From NCBI RefSeq assembly GCF_015354315.1, contig NZ_JADKYY010000012.1, positions 1-64,000 of the forward strand: a DNA stretch of 64,000 nucleotides, given 5' to 3'. The position numbers were made by a program, and so were the translations under genes. The DNA is from Planobacterium oryzisoli (lineage in GTDB: Bacteria > Bacteroidota > Bacteroidia > Flavobacteriales > Weeksellaceae). The notes below the pieces were generated by a model. The model had not been told where the DNA came from, did no database searches, and saw only the letters and a program-made list of their open reading frames with translations. Below are positions 18,828 to 28,239 of the stretch, piece after piece. Numbering within the stretch: position 1 is the stretch's first letter; each line of letters starts with the position of its first letter.

Positions 18828-19711
18828 AAAGTTCTGCCAACCGCGAAAAGTGGATTCTACTGATTGCCCTGACCCTGATCTGGGGCTCGTCCTTCATTTT
18901 GATAAAAAAGTCCCTGATCTACTACACTCCGTATCAGGTGGGAGGTCTGCGCGTACTTATTGCCGGACTGCTGCTTCTGCCCCTGGCGATAAAGCACGTG
19001 AAAAAATTCCCCCGCGCGCAGCTTAAATACCTGCTGGTGGCTGCCTTCAGCGGCAACTTTATTCCGATGTTTCTCTTTCCCATTGCAGAAACCCGCCTAT
19101 CTAGCAGTGTGGCAGGAATTGTCAACTCGATGGTGCCGATTTTCGTCATTATTCTGGGAGTACTTTTTTACCGCACCAAAACTACCCTGGGTCAGGGCAT
19201 AGGTACACTGATTAGTTTTGTTGGGGTATGTATCCTTGCTTTAGGCAACCGGGCGGAGGGACAGCTGGAGATTGTACCCCTGTTGCTGCTGCTTTTAGCC
19301 ACGCTGCTTTATGCCATCAACGGACTCACCGTAAAGACCCATCTCTACCAGATAGAACCCAAGATACTCTCGGCATTTGTCTTTGGATTTGTCCTTACCG
19401 TTCCTTCTGCTCTTACCTTAGTGTTTTCAGGATTCTTTACTACAGAAAACCTTTCCGCTGCGAAAGTGCCCGGGATGCTTTATGTAGCAATGCTTTCGGT
19501 GTTTGGAACGGGCCTTGCGATGATGCTCAACTACCGGCTTTTGCGCGTGTCCAGCGCCCTGTTTGCCTCAACGGTGACGCTTCTAATGCCCATCGTGGCG
19601 CTCTTTTGGGGGGTAATCGATGGGGAAACCATCACCCTTTTGCAGATTCTTGGGGGCATTATAATCATTGCCGGGCTGCTGCTTTTGCGTTCCTCGGGGA
19701 AAAAAACATAG
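18824..19711 (+). CDS. EamA/DMT-family transporter
   Basis: A 295-aa protein with ten predicted membrane helices in two EamA repeats. The first begins LIWGSSFILIKKSL, the typical start of these exporters, and the second starts near residue 150. Substrates in the family are small metabolites such as amino acids. It overlaps the upstream gene by ATGA and is convergent with the TPR gene, 9 nt apart. Confidence 0.88.
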   Translation: MKSSANREKWILLIALTLIWGSSFILIKKSLIYYTPYQVGGLRVLIAGLLLLPLAIKHVKKFPRAQLKYLLVAAFSGNFIPMFLFPIAETRLSSSVAGIVNSMVPIFVIILGVLFYRTKTTLGQGIGTLISFVGVCILALGNRAEGQLEIVPLLLLLLATLLYAINGLTVKTHLYQIEPKILSAFVFGFVLTVPSALTLVFSGFFTTENLSAAKVPGMLYVAMLSVFGTGLAMMLNYRLLRVSSALFASTVTLLMPIVALFWGVIDGETITLLQILGGIIIIAGLLLLRSSGKKT

Positions 19712-19720
19712 GACAGAGCC

Positions 19721-21091
19721 TTATTTCTTCTTGGATTTGGTCTTAAGTACCGCCGACTGAATGTATGGATACTTGCTTTCCATGTCCTGGATTAAACTGG
19801 CGTCCAGCTCCAAGGCCTTTTCTAAGGCTTGCACTCCTTTGGCCGGCGCTTTTAGCTGGTGGTAGCAGTGACCTAGTTGGTAGTAAAGCTCTGCGCGGGA
19901 ATGCAGTCTAAGCGCTTCGATAAGAACTTCCAAGGCTTTTTCGAACTCACCCACAAGCATCAATACTTCGGTGTACGCATACCAGTTGTAGAACCTCTGG
20001 GGCTCCTCTCTAACCAGGGTCTGCAGACAGCGCAAACTTTCTTCGAAGCGCCCTGCATCGATGTACAGAAAAGCCAGACGCTTTTGGTAGTCCAAGTTTC
20101 CGGCGTTAAGTAGCGCCGCCTCGCTAGCAAAATGCAAGGCCTCACGCATCGCACCCAGTTCCTCGTAGAGATAACTCTGTTCCATTAGGGCTAAATAAAA
20201 CTGCGGGTCTTCAATGACGGCCTTTTGAAAGGCGCCCAGTGCCTGGGGCAGTTTTTTGAGTTCCTTATAGCAGAGACCGATCTTGTAGTAGGTAAAAGCC
20301 TTTGTGTATTCAAGCTCCAACATCTCCTGATAGACCTCGATGGCCTTAGCAAATTGCCCAAGGGCTTCGTAGCATGCCGCCTTATTGGCATATACGCCCA
20401 CGGCCGAGGAGTTAATGGCAATCAAATAATCGAACGAGCGTATGGCCTGTTCGTAGTTCTTGCTGTTGAAATGAAACTGACCGTGTTCGTGCCAGGCGGT
20501 TTCGCTGAACGGAAACTCGTCCAGATACGTATCCAAAAATGCCAGAGCTTCGGAAGGTTTCTTCAGGTCCTGATAACAAAGCATCGTGTTTTCCAGGGCA
20601 TAGTCGTCCTGGGGGTCCGCTTTAAGCGCATTTTGGTAGTGTTTCAGGGCATTGAACGGATCGCCCAGGTTCACGTACTCATCGCCCATAAAATTGTGCA
20701 GAAAGTTCTCCTCTTCCTCTGTAGCGAGCGCCAGCTGGCAGTACTCTATAGCCCTGCGGGGATTCCCCAGGTTCGAGTAGTACTTGGCGCAGCACACCAA
20801 ATAGTCGGTGGACTCCATACTGCTCTCCCTGAGCTCCTCCATCAGCGCGCGCGCCGTGGTGTAGTCCTCCTGCTCCAAGAGCACTTCAAACTGCTTGATT
20901 TTAATCTCCAGAGAACTGGGATGAATGGATAGACCGTATTTCACCGCCATATGGGCGTAGGAAATATCCCCCAATTCAAGATAGTAAATGATGATGTCTT
21001 CAATCTCACCCGAGTCGAAATACAGGTGCTCTCCTTCTTCGATCATCTGTTCGAACCGTTGTGCCAGTTCGTTTTCAAAAAATTCTTCCAA
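19721..21091 (-). CDS. cytoplasmic tetratricopeptide-repeat protein
   Basis: A 456-aa protein with no signal peptide, made of about 11 TPR units from residue about 90 (for example ALKHYQNALKADPQ, AIRSFDYLIAIN, ALGAFQKAVIEDPQ). It ends in a basic KSKKK tail. It is a likely protein-protein scaffold of unknown partners. The only start matching the acidic N-terminus is TTG at 21091, preceded by a purine run; I find no in-frame ATG nearby upstream. glmM lies upstream on the same strand, 80 nt away. Confidence 0.83.
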   Translation of the reverse strand: MEEFFENELAQRFEQMIEEGEHLYFDSGEIEDIIIYYLELGDISYAHMAVKYGLSIHPSSLEIKIKQFEVLLEQEDYTTARALMEELRESSMESTDYLVCCAKYYSNLGNPRRAIEYCQLALATEEEENFLHNFMGDEYVNLGDPFNALKHYQNALKADPQDDYALENTMLCYQDLKKPSEALAFLDTYLDEFPFSETAWHEHGQFHFNSKNYEQAIRSFDYLIAINSSAVGVYANKAACYEALGQFAKAIEVYQEMLELEYTKAFTYYKIGLCYKELKKLPQALGAFQKAVIEDPQFYLALMEQSYLYEELGAMREALHFASEAALLNAGNLDYQKRLAFLYIDAGRFEESLRCLQTLVREEPQRFYNWYAYTEVLMLVGEFEKALEVLIEALRLHSRAELYYQLGHCYHQLKAPAKGVQALEKALELDASLIQDMESKYPYIQSAVLKTKSKKK

Positions 21092-21171
21092 TAGTATGTC
21101 TCTCTCTTTTCAATATGCAAAACTGCGTTCTGCACTTCGAAAAGCGCTTATTATAATTCTGGGACCCTTTG

Positions 21172-22554
21172 TTAAATAAAGGAGCGTATTTCTGCGATGA
21201 TTCGGTCCCCTAGTGCATCGGCTAGCTCCTGGGATTTGGCCTCGGTGTAGATTCGGATGATCGGCTCGGTATTGGATTTTCTAAGGTGTACCCAGCTGTC
21301 CTGAAAATCAATCTTTACTCCGTCTACCGTGGAAACCCTATCATTTAGATACTTCTGCTGCATTTTTGTTAAAAGCAGGTCCACATCAATATCTGGGGTT
21401 AACTCTATTTTCTTCTTGCCCATAAAATACGCAGGGTATCCCGCACGCAGCTCGGAAAGACTTTTTCCGCTCTTGGCCATATGGGTAAGAATCAGCGCGG
21501 CGCCCACCAGGGAGTCCCTGCCATAATGCAGCTCCGGATAAATGATTCCTCCGTTGCCCTCTCCGCCAATTAGGGCGCCACTGCTTTTCATCAGTTCCAC
21601 AACGTTTACCTCGCCGACGGCACTTGCCTGGTAGGTAGAACCGTGACTCTTTGCAATATCGGACAGAGCGCGGCTGGAGGATAGATTCGATACCGCTACT
21701 CCCGGCGTGTGGGAAAGCAGATAGTCGGCCACTGCTACCAGCGTATATTCCTCACCGAACATTTCTCCGTGCTCGTCCACTAAAGCGAGACGGTCCACAT
21801 CGGGGTCTACCACAATTCCTAAATCAGCGTTTTCTTTCTTTACCAAAGCGCAGATCTCGGTAAGGTGCTCTTTCAAAGGCTCGGGGTTGTGCGGGAAATG
21901 CCCGGTGGGTTCTCCGTAGAGGGAGACCACTTCGCAGCCCATCCTTTCAAGAAGCGGTGGAATGGATATACCTCCGGTGGAATTCACGCTGTCGACCACT
22001 ACCTTGAATTTTTTCTCCCGTACCGCCTCTGCATCTACCCGGTCCAGAGAAAGTACCTTATCGATATGAATGCCAATTGCATCGTCTCTTTTGGTATAGC
22101 TCCCTAAGTCGTCTACCAGTGCAAAGGAAAAATCGGGATCCTCGGCCAGTTCTAAAACTTTGGCGCCGTCCGAGGCGCTTATAAATTCGCCTTTTTCATT
22201 GAGCAGTTTCAGGGCGTTCCACTCCTTGGGATTGTGCGAGGCGGTAAGAATGATACCCCCCTGGGCACCAAGCTCCGGTACCATTACCTCCACGGTAGGG
22301 GTGGTGGAGAGTCCCAGGTCAATTACATTAATACCCAGACCCTGCAGTGTGGCCCGTACCAGATCCGAGACCATAGCTCCGGAAATTCTGGCGTCGCGCC
22401 CAATAACCACGGTAGAAGAGGAATTTCCGCTGCGCTGCTGCAGCCAGCTGCCGTAGGCAGCACTGAATTTCACTATATCCAGTGGCGTTAGGTTTTCTCC
22501 GGCCCGGCCTCCGATTGTTCCACGGAAACCCGAAATACTTTTTATTAATGGCAT
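21172..22554 (-). CDS. glmM: phosphoglucosamine mutase (phosphohexomutase family)
   Basis: Converts glucosamine-6-phosphate to glucosamine-1-phosphate for peptidoglycan and LPS. A 460-aa alpha-D-phosphohexomutase with the phosphoserine loop TASHNP (Ser106), the metal loop DPDVDR (about 250), a sugar loop around GEGNGG and the C-terminal phosphate-binding RKSNTEPIIRIY. The Bacteroidota type is annotated as GlmM; a phosphomannomutase activity is possible. A -7 element lies about 30 nt upstream. Confidence 0.9.
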   Translation of the reverse strand: MPLIKSISGFRGTIGGRAGENLTPLDIVKFSAAYGSWLQQRSGNSSSTVVIGRDARISGAMVSDLVRATLQGLGINVIDLGLSTTPTVEVMVPELGAQGGIILTASHNPKEWNALKLLNEKGEFISASDGAKVLELAEDPDFSFALVDDLGSYTKRDDAIGIHIDKVLSLDRVDAEAVREKKFKVVVDSVNSTGGISIPPLLERMGCEVVSLYGEPTGHFPHNPEPLKEHLTEICALVKKENADLGIVVDPDVDRLALVDEHGEMFGEEYTLVAVADYLLSHTPGVAVSNLSSSRALSDIAKSHGSTYQASAVGEVNVVELMKSSGALIGGEGNGGIIYPELHYGRDSLVGAALILTHMAKSGKSLSELRAGYPAYFMGKKKIELTPDIDVDLLLTKMQQKYLNDRVSTVDGVKIDFQDSWVHLRKSNTEPIIRIYTEAKSQELADALGDRIIAEIRSFI

Positions 22555-22583
22555 ATGAATATTCTGTCTTTAGTGTACTGCTG

Positions 22584-22591
22584 CAAAATTA
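22584..22591 (-). promoter_or_regulatory. -7 element TAATTTTG of glmM
   Basis: Minus-strand match to TAnnTTTG, 30 nt before the glmM start. No -33 TTTG at normal spacing. Confidence 0.5.
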
Positions 22592-22644
22592 CGAAACTGC
22601 AGTGGGATTACCGCTTGGTGCAGGTTTAATTTTCTTTCACACTA

Positions 22645-22806
22645 CTAGCAGCCGCATCCCTTACTGCAGGAAGCGCCGTTTTTGTTTTTACTGCGCGAAA
22701 AAAAGTGCTTCCACACGTAGCGACCGCTTAGAAATAGTGCTAGAAAAACAAGTAACACCGTAAGTATTTGCTGAAGAAGTAAATTGGTTTCCATACGCTT
22801 TATCAT
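22645..22806 (-). CDS. FeoB-associated Cys-tailed small membrane protein
   Basis: A 53-aa protein with one membrane helix (residues about 9-27) and a basic stretch, then a Cys-rich end with the pattern Cys-Ser-Lys-Gly-Cys-Gly-Cys. This is the layout of the FeoB-associated Cys-rich family, thought to assist ferrous iron uptake. The ATG at 22806 begins 2 nt after the feoB stop; a second in-frame ATG at 22794 is also possible. Length and position directly after feoB support the assignment. Confidence 0.8.
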   Translation of the reverse strand: MIKRMETNLLLQQILTVLLVFLALFLSGRYVWKHFFSRSKNKNGASCSKGCGC

Positions 22807-22808
22807 AA

Positions 22809-24845
22809 TTATTTTAGTAGCTGGTAGGCCAGCATGGCGGCAATATAGGCCAGTCCGCTCATTCCTATCAGTTGCAGTAGGGTCCAGCGCCAGCTGCGCG
22901 TTTCGCGGTATACCACTGCTATGGTGGAGATACACTGCATGGCAAAGGCATAGTAAATAAGCACCGATATTCCGGTGGCAAAGCTAAATACCTTGGTGCC
23001 GTCCTCTCTGGTATCGCTGCGCATCTTATCAATAATGCGCCCTTCCTCCACGTCCTCATCAAGGCTGTACAGGGTAGCCATCGTTCCTACAAACACTTCC
23101 CGTGCAGCAAAACTCGAGAGCACCGAAACTCCCATTTTCCAGTCGTAGCCCAGCGGAGCTACCGCCGGTTCAATGAATTTACCCATCTGCGCCAGATAGG
23201 AATCGTCCAGATGCACCTCTGTATCCACCCATTGGGAAGAATCCTTCGAAGGCCCCAGATAACTAAGCACCCAGAGTATAATACTGACGGCAAAAATGAC
23301 CTTACCGGCGCCCGAGATAAAGTCCCACACCTTTTCCAGCACTATACGCAGATCGTACAGAAACTGCGGCATTTTGTAGGGCGGGAGGTCCAGTATCAGA
23401 TAGGTCTTTACGTTTTGTTTTATGGACTTTTTCAAGAGAAACGCGGAGGCCATGGCCGTTACGAATCCCAAAAGATACATCACCATAAGGGCAAGGGCCC
23501 GTTGGTCAATGCCCAGGATATAATCTTGGGGAATAATAAGGGCAATGATGATGGTGTAGACCGGAAGCCGTGCGGCGCAGGTCATAAAGGGGGTGACAAG
23601 GATCGTTATAAGACGCTCCTTGGTGTTTTCAATATTTCGTGTGCCCATGATGGCCGGAATGGCGCAGGCTACTCCCGAGATCAGCGGTACGATGCTTTTG
23701 CCTCCAATTCCAAACGGCCGGAGCATGCGGTCCATGAGAAATACCACACGGGCCATATACCCCGAATCTTCCAACAAATAGAGAAGATAGAGCAGGATGC
23801 CGATTTGGGGGGCAAAAATCACAATTCCTCCAATTCCCGGAACGATACCTTCGGCCAGCAAGCTGCGAAGCGGCCCTTCGGCCATGTTTGCAGATATAAA
23901 TTCCGAAAGCGATACAAAAAGCCCGTCGATCCAGTTCATGGGGATCTCCGCCATGAAAAAGACCAGCTGGAACATTAAAAGCAGAACGGCCAGAAAGACC
24001 ACGTAGCCCCAGAATTTATGTACCAGAATGGAATCGATTTTCTCGGTTAAAAGCTCTTTACGGCCGGGTGTTTTGGTCGTGATTTTATCCAGTATCTGGG
24101 CGATATGCTGGTACCGCCGCACGGTCTCCTGTGTCTGCAGCCTCTTGGGAACCGCGCACTTAGATTCCTGGTCGTTTAGTTTTTCTTCCAGGGCCTCGAG
24201 TCGTCCCAAATACGTCTCCGAAGAGAGAAGGGTCCATACCTTATAATGGTTATTCTCTTTGGTTTGTGAGGCAATCCGCTCCACCAGAGCCTTCTGCTCC
24301 AGAGGAATGGCAAAGGTTATCCCACTATGCTGAGAAAACTTCCCTTCATCAATCGCCTTTTTTATAGCTTCAATCCCTTCGCGGTCCTTGGCATTGGTTA
24401 AAAGAATCTCCACGCCAAGTAGCTTCGAGAGCGCCTCGGTGTCGATCGTAAGACCCCTGCGCCGGGCTTCGTCGATTTGGTTTATAACCAGAAGCGTAGG
24501 AATTCCCAGGTCCTGGATCTGCTGAAAAAGAAGAAGTCCTCTTTTCAGGTTCAGGGCATCCAGCACATAGACCACGCCGGAATATTCGTGCGCCTGGTCC
24601 AAAAGGTATTTGGTAAAAATGGCCTCGTCCTGGGAATCCGGATAAATGCTGTAGGATCCCGGAAGGTCGATGATTTCCACTTCCTTTCCGTTAAAGAGGT
24701 AGCGTCCCGAATGGCTCGCTACGGTGACTCCTGCATAGTTTCCGGTCTTCTGGCTTTTGTTACAGAGTGCATTGAATAGGGTGGATTTTCCCACATTGGG
24801 ATTGCCCACAAGAAGTATTTGCGCTCCTGGAGATGGTGTCTGCAT
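22809..24845 (-). CDS. feoB: ferrous iron transporter FeoB
   Basis: A 678-aa inner-membrane Fe(II) transporter. The N-terminal G domain has GNPNVGKST (P-loop, about 14-22), DLPGSYS (G3) and NQID (G4), followed by a helical GDI-like region. The membrane part carries two Gate repeats with Cys-containing helices (VACAIPAIMGTR and the FMTCAARLPVY segment). It overlaps feoA by two bases and is followed by the Cys-tailed small protein, forming feoA-feoB-partner. Confidence 0.96.
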   Translation of the reverse strand: MQTPSPGAQILLVGNPNVGKSTLFNALCNKSQKTGNYAGVTVASHSGRYLFNGKEVEIIDLPGSYSIYPDSQDEAIFTKYLLDQAHEYSGVVYVLDALNLKRGLLLFQQIQDLGIPTLLVINQIDEARRRGLTIDTEALSKLLGVEILLTNAKDREGIEAIKKAIDEGKFSQHSGITFAIPLEQKALVERIASQTKENNHYKVWTLLSSETYLGRLEALEEKLNDQESKCAVPKRLQTQETVRRYQHIAQILDKITTKTPGRKELLTEKIDSILVHKFWGYVVFLAVLLLMFQLVFFMAEIPMNWIDGLFVSLSEFISANMAEGPLRSLLAEGIVPGIGGIVIFAPQIGILLYLLYLLEDSGYMARVVFLMDRMLRPFGIGGKSIVPLISGVACAIPAIMGTRNIENTKERLITILVTPFMTCAARLPVYTIIIALIIPQDYILGIDQRALALMVMYLLGFVTAMASAFLLKKSIKQNVKTYLILDLPPYKMPQFLYDLRIVLEKVWDFISGAGKVIFAVSIILWVLSYLGPSKDSSQWVDTEVHLDDSYLAQMGKFIEPAVAPLGYDWKMGVSVLSSFAAREVFVGTMATLYSLDEDVEEGRIIDKMRSDTREDGTKVFSFATGISVLIYYAFAMQCISTIAVVYRETRSWRWTLLQLIGMSGLAYIAAMLAYQLLK

Positions 24846-25099
24846 TATCGTATCGCTTCAACTTTTATAAATTCGGCTTCCTCTACCCGTAAGGCTATGC
24901 GTGTGCGCTCCTGGCCGTATTCAATGTACAGCGGACCGCGAAACGGCGCCTGATAAAGTATGATAAAAGGAGTTCCCGGCAGAAGGCCCATTTCGATAAT
25001 CTTATTGGGCATGGTGAGTTCCGGATTTTCGTAGTCCACAACGAGCCCCGCACAACGCAGAGGGAAACGGCTTAAAAGGGTAGAAGGTCTTGATTCCAA
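24845..25099 (-). CDS. feoA: ferrous iron transport protein FeoA
   Basis: An SH3-like cytoplasmic partner of FeoB. The conserved ENPELTMPNKIIEMGLLPGT segment and the following beta-strands (PLYIEYGQERTRIALR) are present. There is no ATG upstream of the domain. A TTG at 25120 would lie inside the -7 element, and the ATG at 25012 would delete the first strands. The TTG at 25099 is therefore the most likely start, giving 84 aa and a leader of only about 12 nt. The TAA overlaps the feoB ATG. Confidence 0.85.
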   Translation of the reverse strand: MESRPSTLLSRFPLRCAGLVVDYENPELTMPNKIIEMGLLPGTPFIILYQAPFRGPLYIEYGQERTRIALRVEEAEFIKVEAIR

Positions 25100-25117
25100 C
25101 GGCCAGAATTTAGAGTG

Positions 25118-25125
25118 CAAATATA
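25118..25125 (-). promoter_or_regulatory. -7 element TATATTTG of the feo operon
   Basis: Minus-strand perfect match to TAnnTTTG. A weak TTTA lies 19 nt further upstream in place of TTTG. The predicted start site is about 25112. Confidence 0.6.
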
Positions 25126-25160
25126 CATTATTTATATTAAATCTAAATAAGAAAGCACAA

Positions 25161-25180
25161 AGCAGGTCCTAAGACCTGCT
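25161..25180 (-). terminator. terminator hairpin after the GLPGLI gene
   Basis: An 8-bp perfect stem (25161-25168 with 25173-25180) and 4-nt loop lies 37 nt after the stop at 25218. The T run on the minus side is interrupted. Confidence 0.5.
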
Positions 25181-25217
25181 CTGCACAATTGACTAACTTA
25201 ATTTAATAGGGTACTGA

Positions 25218-26102
25218 TTACTTTTTTGTTTTGGCAGGAGCGCTGCGCTCAATGCTGTTGTTGTTTTCGTTTAAGAATTTCTTGAGCTGCTCCTCCTGAT
25301 TCTTAAGCATTTGTGCTACGGAAGTCCCGTCCGGCATCTTTGCATCGTGGGGAACCTGTGCGAGCTGCGAACGTATGGATCCGAACGGATCTTTACGGTA
25401 GGCCTCGTACATCTGTTCAAAACGCTTTCTCTCCACCATTAGTGTCTCGCCGCGTCCGCCACCGAATTCCTTCTGCATCTTCTCGGAGTAGGAAATTTCC
25501 TGAAAATCCGCAACCGGCTTATTGCCTTTCAGCTCCCAGGAATAGTGGTTTTCACTGTCGGAGATCTTTACGATCAGCCCCGGAAGTCCGTGGAACTTAT
25601 AGGGTCCGTCCGGCATAGGAAGCTCCGTGGAGAACCATGCGGTCCAGCTTCTTCCTCCGAACTGCGTGGTGGCTTTCTGCGCGGAATATTCTCCAATCAT
25701 GGATTTTTCTTCCTGAATTTTCCAATCGAGCTTAAGCTTTTCTTCGTAACCGACCACGTCCTGAAGGATCTGGTCGGTATAACGGATATCCATGGAAGGA
25801 TAGGTCTTGGTAATTTTATAACTGAATTTCGGCGTCTTGAACATCTTGGAGAGGTCTTTGAACGTACCGCTCTTACGCATCTTTTCCATCTCTACTTCCA
25901 GCAGAGAGTCCTGCGACACCATAAGAAAATCACGGTATAGAGACTTGTCCTTAGTGACGTCCAGAATGGTCATCGTCTTATGCAGCGAATCCACCTCCAC
26001 GCCTGGACGGTAGGTAAGTTCGTAGAAAAAACGGTTGGCACTCACTTGGGCTGTGACCCCAAGGGCGACCATAAACAGACAAAGCGCTAGTATTCTTTTC
26101 AT
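25218..26102 (-). CDS. GLPGLI family secreted protein
   Basis: A 294-aa protein with a signal peptide (about 1-22, ...VTAQVSA). The central block contains QKATTQFGGRSWTAWF and the family signature GLPGLI (near residue 180), followed by a charged C-terminal helical tail. The family is nearly confined to Bacteroidota and has no proven function; members are extracytoplasmic. Here it stands alone, not next to a TonB-type receptor, unlike the copy at 33652. It has its own terminator. Confidence 0.9.
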   Translation of the reverse strand: MKRILALCLFMVALGVTAQVSANRFFYELTYRPGVEVDSLHKTMTILDVTKDKSLYRDFLMVSQDSLLEVEMEKMRKSGTFKDLSKMFKTPKFSYKITKTYPSMDIRYTDQILQDVVGYEEKLKLDWKIQEEKSMIGEYSAQKATTQFGGRSWTAWFSTELPMPDGPYKFHGLPGLIVKISDSENHYSWELKGNKPVADFQEISYSEKMQKEFGGGRGETLMVERKRFEQMYEAYRKDPFGSIRSQLAQVPHDAKMPDGTSVAQMLKNQEEQLKKFLNENNNSIERSAPAKTKK

Positions 26103-26168
26103 TGATTTCTGATTTTACTCAATAGGTAGAGAATCCAATCCGCTTGTTACAGAAAAGCCTAAAGTTTT

Positions 26169-26939
26169 TCAGCGGCCCTCTCCGTAGGTGCTTCCAAAGT
26201 GCGTACGCGCAATGGAGCGGCTCATAAGGCGGTAAAGTTCCAAAAGATGTCCTTCCAAAAGCGCCTCGTGGCGCGCGAGCACCACCTGGTCTCCCCGTAC
26301 GGCAGGGCCGGTCTGGGCGGTGCGGGGGTCCAGCGTGTGGATTTTTTTTACCGTCTGGTCAATGAGGGGAAGAAAATGCCGGAACTCCAGGCCGTGGGCG
26401 CTGCAGAGCTCTTTGGTCAGAGTAAACAGATGATTCACAAAATTACTGCACAGTACGGCGCTTACATGCAGGTACTGGCGCTGGCTGTAGGTGGTGCGCG
26501 TAACCTTGGAAGAAATGCCCAGGGCCATACGCTGCAGAGCCGCAAAGTCCTTCTCCAGGGGCGCCTCAATGAAAAAAGGTATCTGGGAATAGTCCAGGGC
26601 TGCCTGCCGGGAGAAAGTCTGCATAGGATAGAAGCAGGCTTTTCTGTAGGGACCTTTTAGAACTTCCACAGGAAGCGATCCACTGGTATGGGCCACCAGA
26701 ACCTCTGGATCGGTGATAAGCATGGAGACCTCTTCCAGGGAAGAGTCCGAGACACAAAGCAGATACAGATCGGCCTTCTCCAAATGCGTACTGGAGACAT
26801 CAATCCCCGTGGCCTCCTTAAAGTTTTTCAGCGCTGCGGTATTTCGGCCATAAATTTGCTTGAGGTCTATGCCGCTTTTTATAAAGGCGTGGGCCAGGTG
26901 CCAGGCGACATTTCCTGTCCCCAGAATTACAGTTCTCAT
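26169..26939 (-). CDS. Rossmann-fold protein with DUF2520 domain
   Basis: A 256-aa protein. A GTGNVAWHLA nucleotide loop at the N-terminus (residues 7-16) begins an F420/NADP-oxidoreductase-like Rossmann domain (1-130). A helical DUF2520 domain (about 130-250) with the QRQYLHVSAVLCSNFVNHL helix follows. This matches predicted short-chain dehydrogenases related to ketopantoate reductase-like proteins; the substrate is unknown. Start and length agree with homologues. Confidence 0.87.
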   Translation of the reverse strand: MRTVILGTGNVAWHLAHAFIKSGIDLKQIYGRNTAALKNFKEATGIDVSSTHLEKADLYLLCVSDSSLEEVSMLITDPEVLVAHTSGSLPVEVLKGPYRKACFYPMQTFSRQAALDYSQIPFFIEAPLEKDFAALQRMALGISSKVTRTTYSQRQYLHVSAVLCSNFVNHLFTLTKELCSAHGLEFRHFLPLIDQTVKKIHTLDPRTAQTGPAVRGDQVVLARHEALLEGHLLELYRLMSRSIARTHFGSTYGEGR

Positions 26940-27054
26940 CCCGCTAATTTAAGGAATTAGTAGCCTTTTCTGCCCGCTTTAGGCTGTTTTTTACAAAACT
27001 CGACTGTGTTGGAGCATAAAGTATTGGAGAATAATTTTAACTTTAGGACCGATA

Positions 27055-27639
27055 ATGAATCCAAAGAACCAGAAGCAAAAGTCTAGCGAAAAAGACCAGA
27101 ACATTGTGGCGCTACTCTCTAAGAGCAGCAGCCACAACGAAGGCATGAAGCTTCTGATGGACAGCTACCAGAGCAGACTGTACTGGCATATCAGACGGTT
27201 TGTGGTGGATCCCGATGCCACGGAGGATATCCTGCAGGATACTTTTATCAAAGTCTACCAGAATTTCCACCAGTTCAAACAGGATTCCCAACTCTATACC
27301 TGGCTGTATCGAATTGCCACCAACGAGGCGCTGCAGTATATAAACAAACAGAAACGCATGCAGAAATCCTCTCAGGACGTGGAAAAGGATCTGGAAAATC
27401 TCGTAGCGCACAACGCATCAAGTGATGCGGAAGAAATACAGGTCCTGCTGCAGAAGGCCATCCAGTCGCTTCCCGAGAAGCAGAAGTTGGTGTTTTCCAT
27501 GCGCTACTATGAGGAAATGCCCTACGAGGAGATGAGTCAGGTACTGGATATGTCGGTAAGTACGCTGAAAACCAACTACCACTATGCCAAGCAGAAGGTA
27601 GAAGACTATATAAAACTACACTTCCACGATCTGGACTGA
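27055..27639 (+). CDS. ECF-type RNA polymerase sigma factor
   Basis: A 194-aa sigma-70 family factor. Region 2 (about 30-100) has DATEDILQDTFIKVYQN and the -10-binding SQLYTWLYRIATNEALQYI helix. Region 4 (about 135-185) has LPEKQKLVFSMRYYEEMPYEEMSQVLDMS. It is the first gene of a triad with a single-pass membrane protein and a Spy-like protein, the layout of envelope-stress ECF systems. A near-consensus TAACTTTA lies just upstream (27038-27045). Confidence 0.92.
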   Translation: MNPKNQKQKSSEKDQNIVALLSKSSSHNEGMKLLMDSYQSRLYWHIRRFVVDPDATEDILQDTFIKVYQNFHQFKQDSQLYTWLYRIATNEALQYINKQKRMQKSSQDVEKDLENLVAHNASSDAEEIQVLLQKAIQSLPEKQKLVFSMRYYEEMPYEEMSQVLDMSVSTLKTNYHYAKQKVEDYIKLHFHDLD

Positions 27640-27669
27640 TCCGGGAAGTTTACCGAAAAAAAAGAGAAG

Positions 27670-28230
27670 ATGAAAGAGTTTAACATCGAAGAATTAGAAA
27701 GAAAGAACATATACCAGGCTCCGGAGGGGGTGTTTGAGCGTATACAGAGTACTGTGCTCTCTCAGGTAGAGGCTACTTCGCCTAGGAGCCAGCCGAAGCG
27801 CTTTTCCCTAAAGTCTTATACCAGATATGCGGCAGCGGCCGTACTGGCCCTAGTTTTTGGACTGGGCCTCTATACGCTGCAGACCCAGGAGCAGTTTGAT
27901 CAGGAAAAAATTGATCGGGAATTTAAATTAAGCGTGGCCGGAGCGTCTTTGGAAAACAGCAACGAGCCTCTTGCCGTGGAAGAAAATTCCAAAGAGGCGC
28001 CAGGGGAGGTTTTAACTTCTCCGCCCGCAGCTAATCCAACCCATACAACGGTTCTAACTGCTGCGCGCACTACTTCGGTAAAGGCCGCTCCGGTTCAGGC
28101 AAGAGCTAAAACCACCAAACCGCTGAAAACAGAGGCTGCAGTAGAGCAGATATTGACCTCGTTTTCTTCCGCGGAACTGGCCGAGCTCTCCAGTGATGCC
28201 GAACTTGATGTGTATTTGGATCTGTATTAA
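27670..28230 (+). CDS. probable anti-sigma factor, single-pass membrane protein
   Basis: A 186-aa protein with a short cytoplasmic N-terminal part (1-55) containing EELERKNIYQAPEGVFERIQ, one membrane helix (about 56-72) and a Pro/Ala/Thr-rich periplasmic part ending in a short acidic helix. Position directly after the sigma gene and this topology suggest it sequesters the sigma factor. It has no ZAS motif, so the call rests on context. Confidence 0.7.
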   Translation: MKEFNIEELERKNIYQAPEGVFERIQSTVLSQVEATSPRSQPKRFSLKSYTRYAAAAVLALVFGLGLYTLQTQEQFDQEKIDREFKLSVAGASLENSNEPLAVEENSKEAPGEVLTSPPAANPTHTTVLTAARTTSVKAAPVQARAKTTKPLKTEAAVEQILTSFSSAELAELSSDAELDVYLDLY

Positions 28231-28239
28231 TTAATAATT

